Assembly: GCF_003837805.1 (NCBI RefSeq)
Contig: NZ_RQIT01000001.1
Span: forward strand, 682,001 to 746,000
Source: Bradyrhizobium sp. RP6
Lineage (GTDB): Bacteria > Pseudomonadota > Alphaproteobacteria > Rhizobiales > Xanthobacteraceae
DNA: 64,000 nucleotides
Direction: 5' to 3'
Part shown: positions 63,676 through 64,000 of the stretch, in pieces
Layout of the letters: each line of letters begins with the position of its first letter
How positions within the stretch are numbered: position 1 is the stretch's first letter
Made by a program: the position numbers and the translations under genes
Notes under the pieces: model-generated
What the model was told of the DNA's origin: nothing
The model's database searches: none
Seen by the model: the letters and a program-made list of their open reading frames with translations, nothing else

Positions 63676-64000
63676 TCCCAGGCCTTCTCACTCTTGGACG
63701 TTCGCGCTGCGCGTTGCACGAGGTTCGAGGCGGGCGGGCATTGGTCGTATCAGTTCCCGGCAAAACCCGCCCTGAAGTTCGGCGCGGTCATCCGAGGCGA
63801 TTGCTGGATCGATTTTGGCGACGAAGCCCATCATCGGCTTGCCACCGGCGACTGTTTTCTTCTCGCCAATGCCCCAGCCTACGTTCTGGCCAACGACGGA
63901 CGCCTCGCTCCCGAAGACGGAATAGCGGCGTTCGATTGGGCGCGGTCGGATGTAGCGCGTGGCGCGGGGAGCGATACCGTCCTGCTTGCCGGCAGTTTTG
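63664..64000 (+). CDS. AraC-family regulator, N-terminal part (cut by window end)
   Basis: The plus frame from TTG 63664 reads DPLSQAFSLLDVRAARC, followed by RFEAGGHWSYQFPAKP and GAVIRGDCWIDF, the cupin-like N-terminal domain of a large AraC subfamily (AraC_binding/cupin_6 type). The DNA-binding domain lies past the window. No in-frame ATG precedes this, and a stop lies upstream of 63562. Translation could start at TTG 63664 or at TTG 63592, which would add the tetrapeptide repeats. It is divergent from the SDR gene, as is usual for a regulator of an adjacent oxidoreductase. Confidence 0.75.
   Translation, partial: MDPLSQAFSLLDVRAARCTRFEAGGHWSYQFPAKPALKFGAVIRGDCWIDFGDEAHHRLATGDCFLLANAPAYVLANDGRLAPEDGIAAFDWARSDVARGAGSDTVLLAGSF

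Overview
The window is a 64 kb stretch of an alphaproteobacterial chromosome. GC is high throughout, genes are tightly packed, and the protein sequences and gene order fit Bradyrhizobium or a close relative such as Rhodopseudomonas. This assignment is from recognition, not from a search. Supporting features are the cluster rpsB-tsf-pyrH-frr-uppS-cdsA-dxr-rseP-bamA-lpxD-fabZ-lpxA-lpxI-lpxB, the run lexA/moeA/moaC/trpC/trpD/ppiD-type chaperone, the series tpiA-secG-pyrG-kdsA-eno, a GTTC-N7-GTTC SOS box, LpxI in place of LpxH, and the S2 protein with the alphaproteobacterial C-terminal extension. I found no rRNA, tRNA, CRISPR array, prophage or insertion sequence.

Layout. (1) 0-7.6 kb: dnaE, an exported beta-carbonic anhydrase, and a large proline-rich caspase-fold protein that lacks both catalytic residues. 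(2) 7.6-23.1 kb: the translation, undecaprenyl/CDP-diacylglycerol/MEP, outer-membrane assembly and lipid A superoperon. A small KTSC-domain gene on the opposite strand interrupts it between fabZ and lpxA. (3) 23.1-34.2 kb: gltA and gltX (minus), glnS, a SnoaL-like protein, a DUF2171 protein and comEC (plus), then a conserved hypothetical, lexA and moeA (minus). (4) 34.3-41.1 kb: a block separating moeA from moaC, holding two tiny ORFs, a HAD phosphatase, an FMN-dependent 2-hydroxyacid dehydrogenase, a CtpA-type S41 protease and a Cache-PAS-GGDEF-EAL protein. (5) 41.2-48.8 kb: moaC, trpC, trpD and the SurA/PpiD-type chaperone (minus), then tpiA, secG and pyrG (plus). (6) 48.8-64 kb: backbone genes kdsA and eno interspersed with accessory genes. 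These are a phospholipid N-methyltransferase-like protein, a two-component system, a NIPSNAP protein, an MFS permease, an AraC regulator divergent from a Baeyer-Villiger monooxygenase plus esterase pair, queF, a streptogramin-lyase-like beta-propeller, an MDR oxidoreductase, an SDR, and the start of a second AraC regulator that runs off the window.

Much of region 2 builds the envelope: UppS supplies the lipid carrier precursor, CdsA feeds phospholipids, Dxr feeds isoprenoids, RseP and BamA handle envelope stress and outer-membrane insertion, and LpxD/FabZ/LpxA/LpxI/LpxB make lipid A. KdsA at 52 kb supplies Kdo for the same molecule. Hairpins after rpsB and tsf may set expression steps inside the operon.

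The least ordinary observations are the double-dead caspase-like protein, the regulated monooxygenase/esterase cassette, two copies of a ~90-100 bp palindromic intergenic repeat, a small-ORF pair with an apparent frameshift next to moeA, an in-frame 12-bp tandem repeat at the start of the last AraC gene, and a Lys/Pro repeat tail on MoaC. I did not find a clearly new multi-gene defence or biosynthetic system. All gene calls rest on reading the translations; no database search was run.
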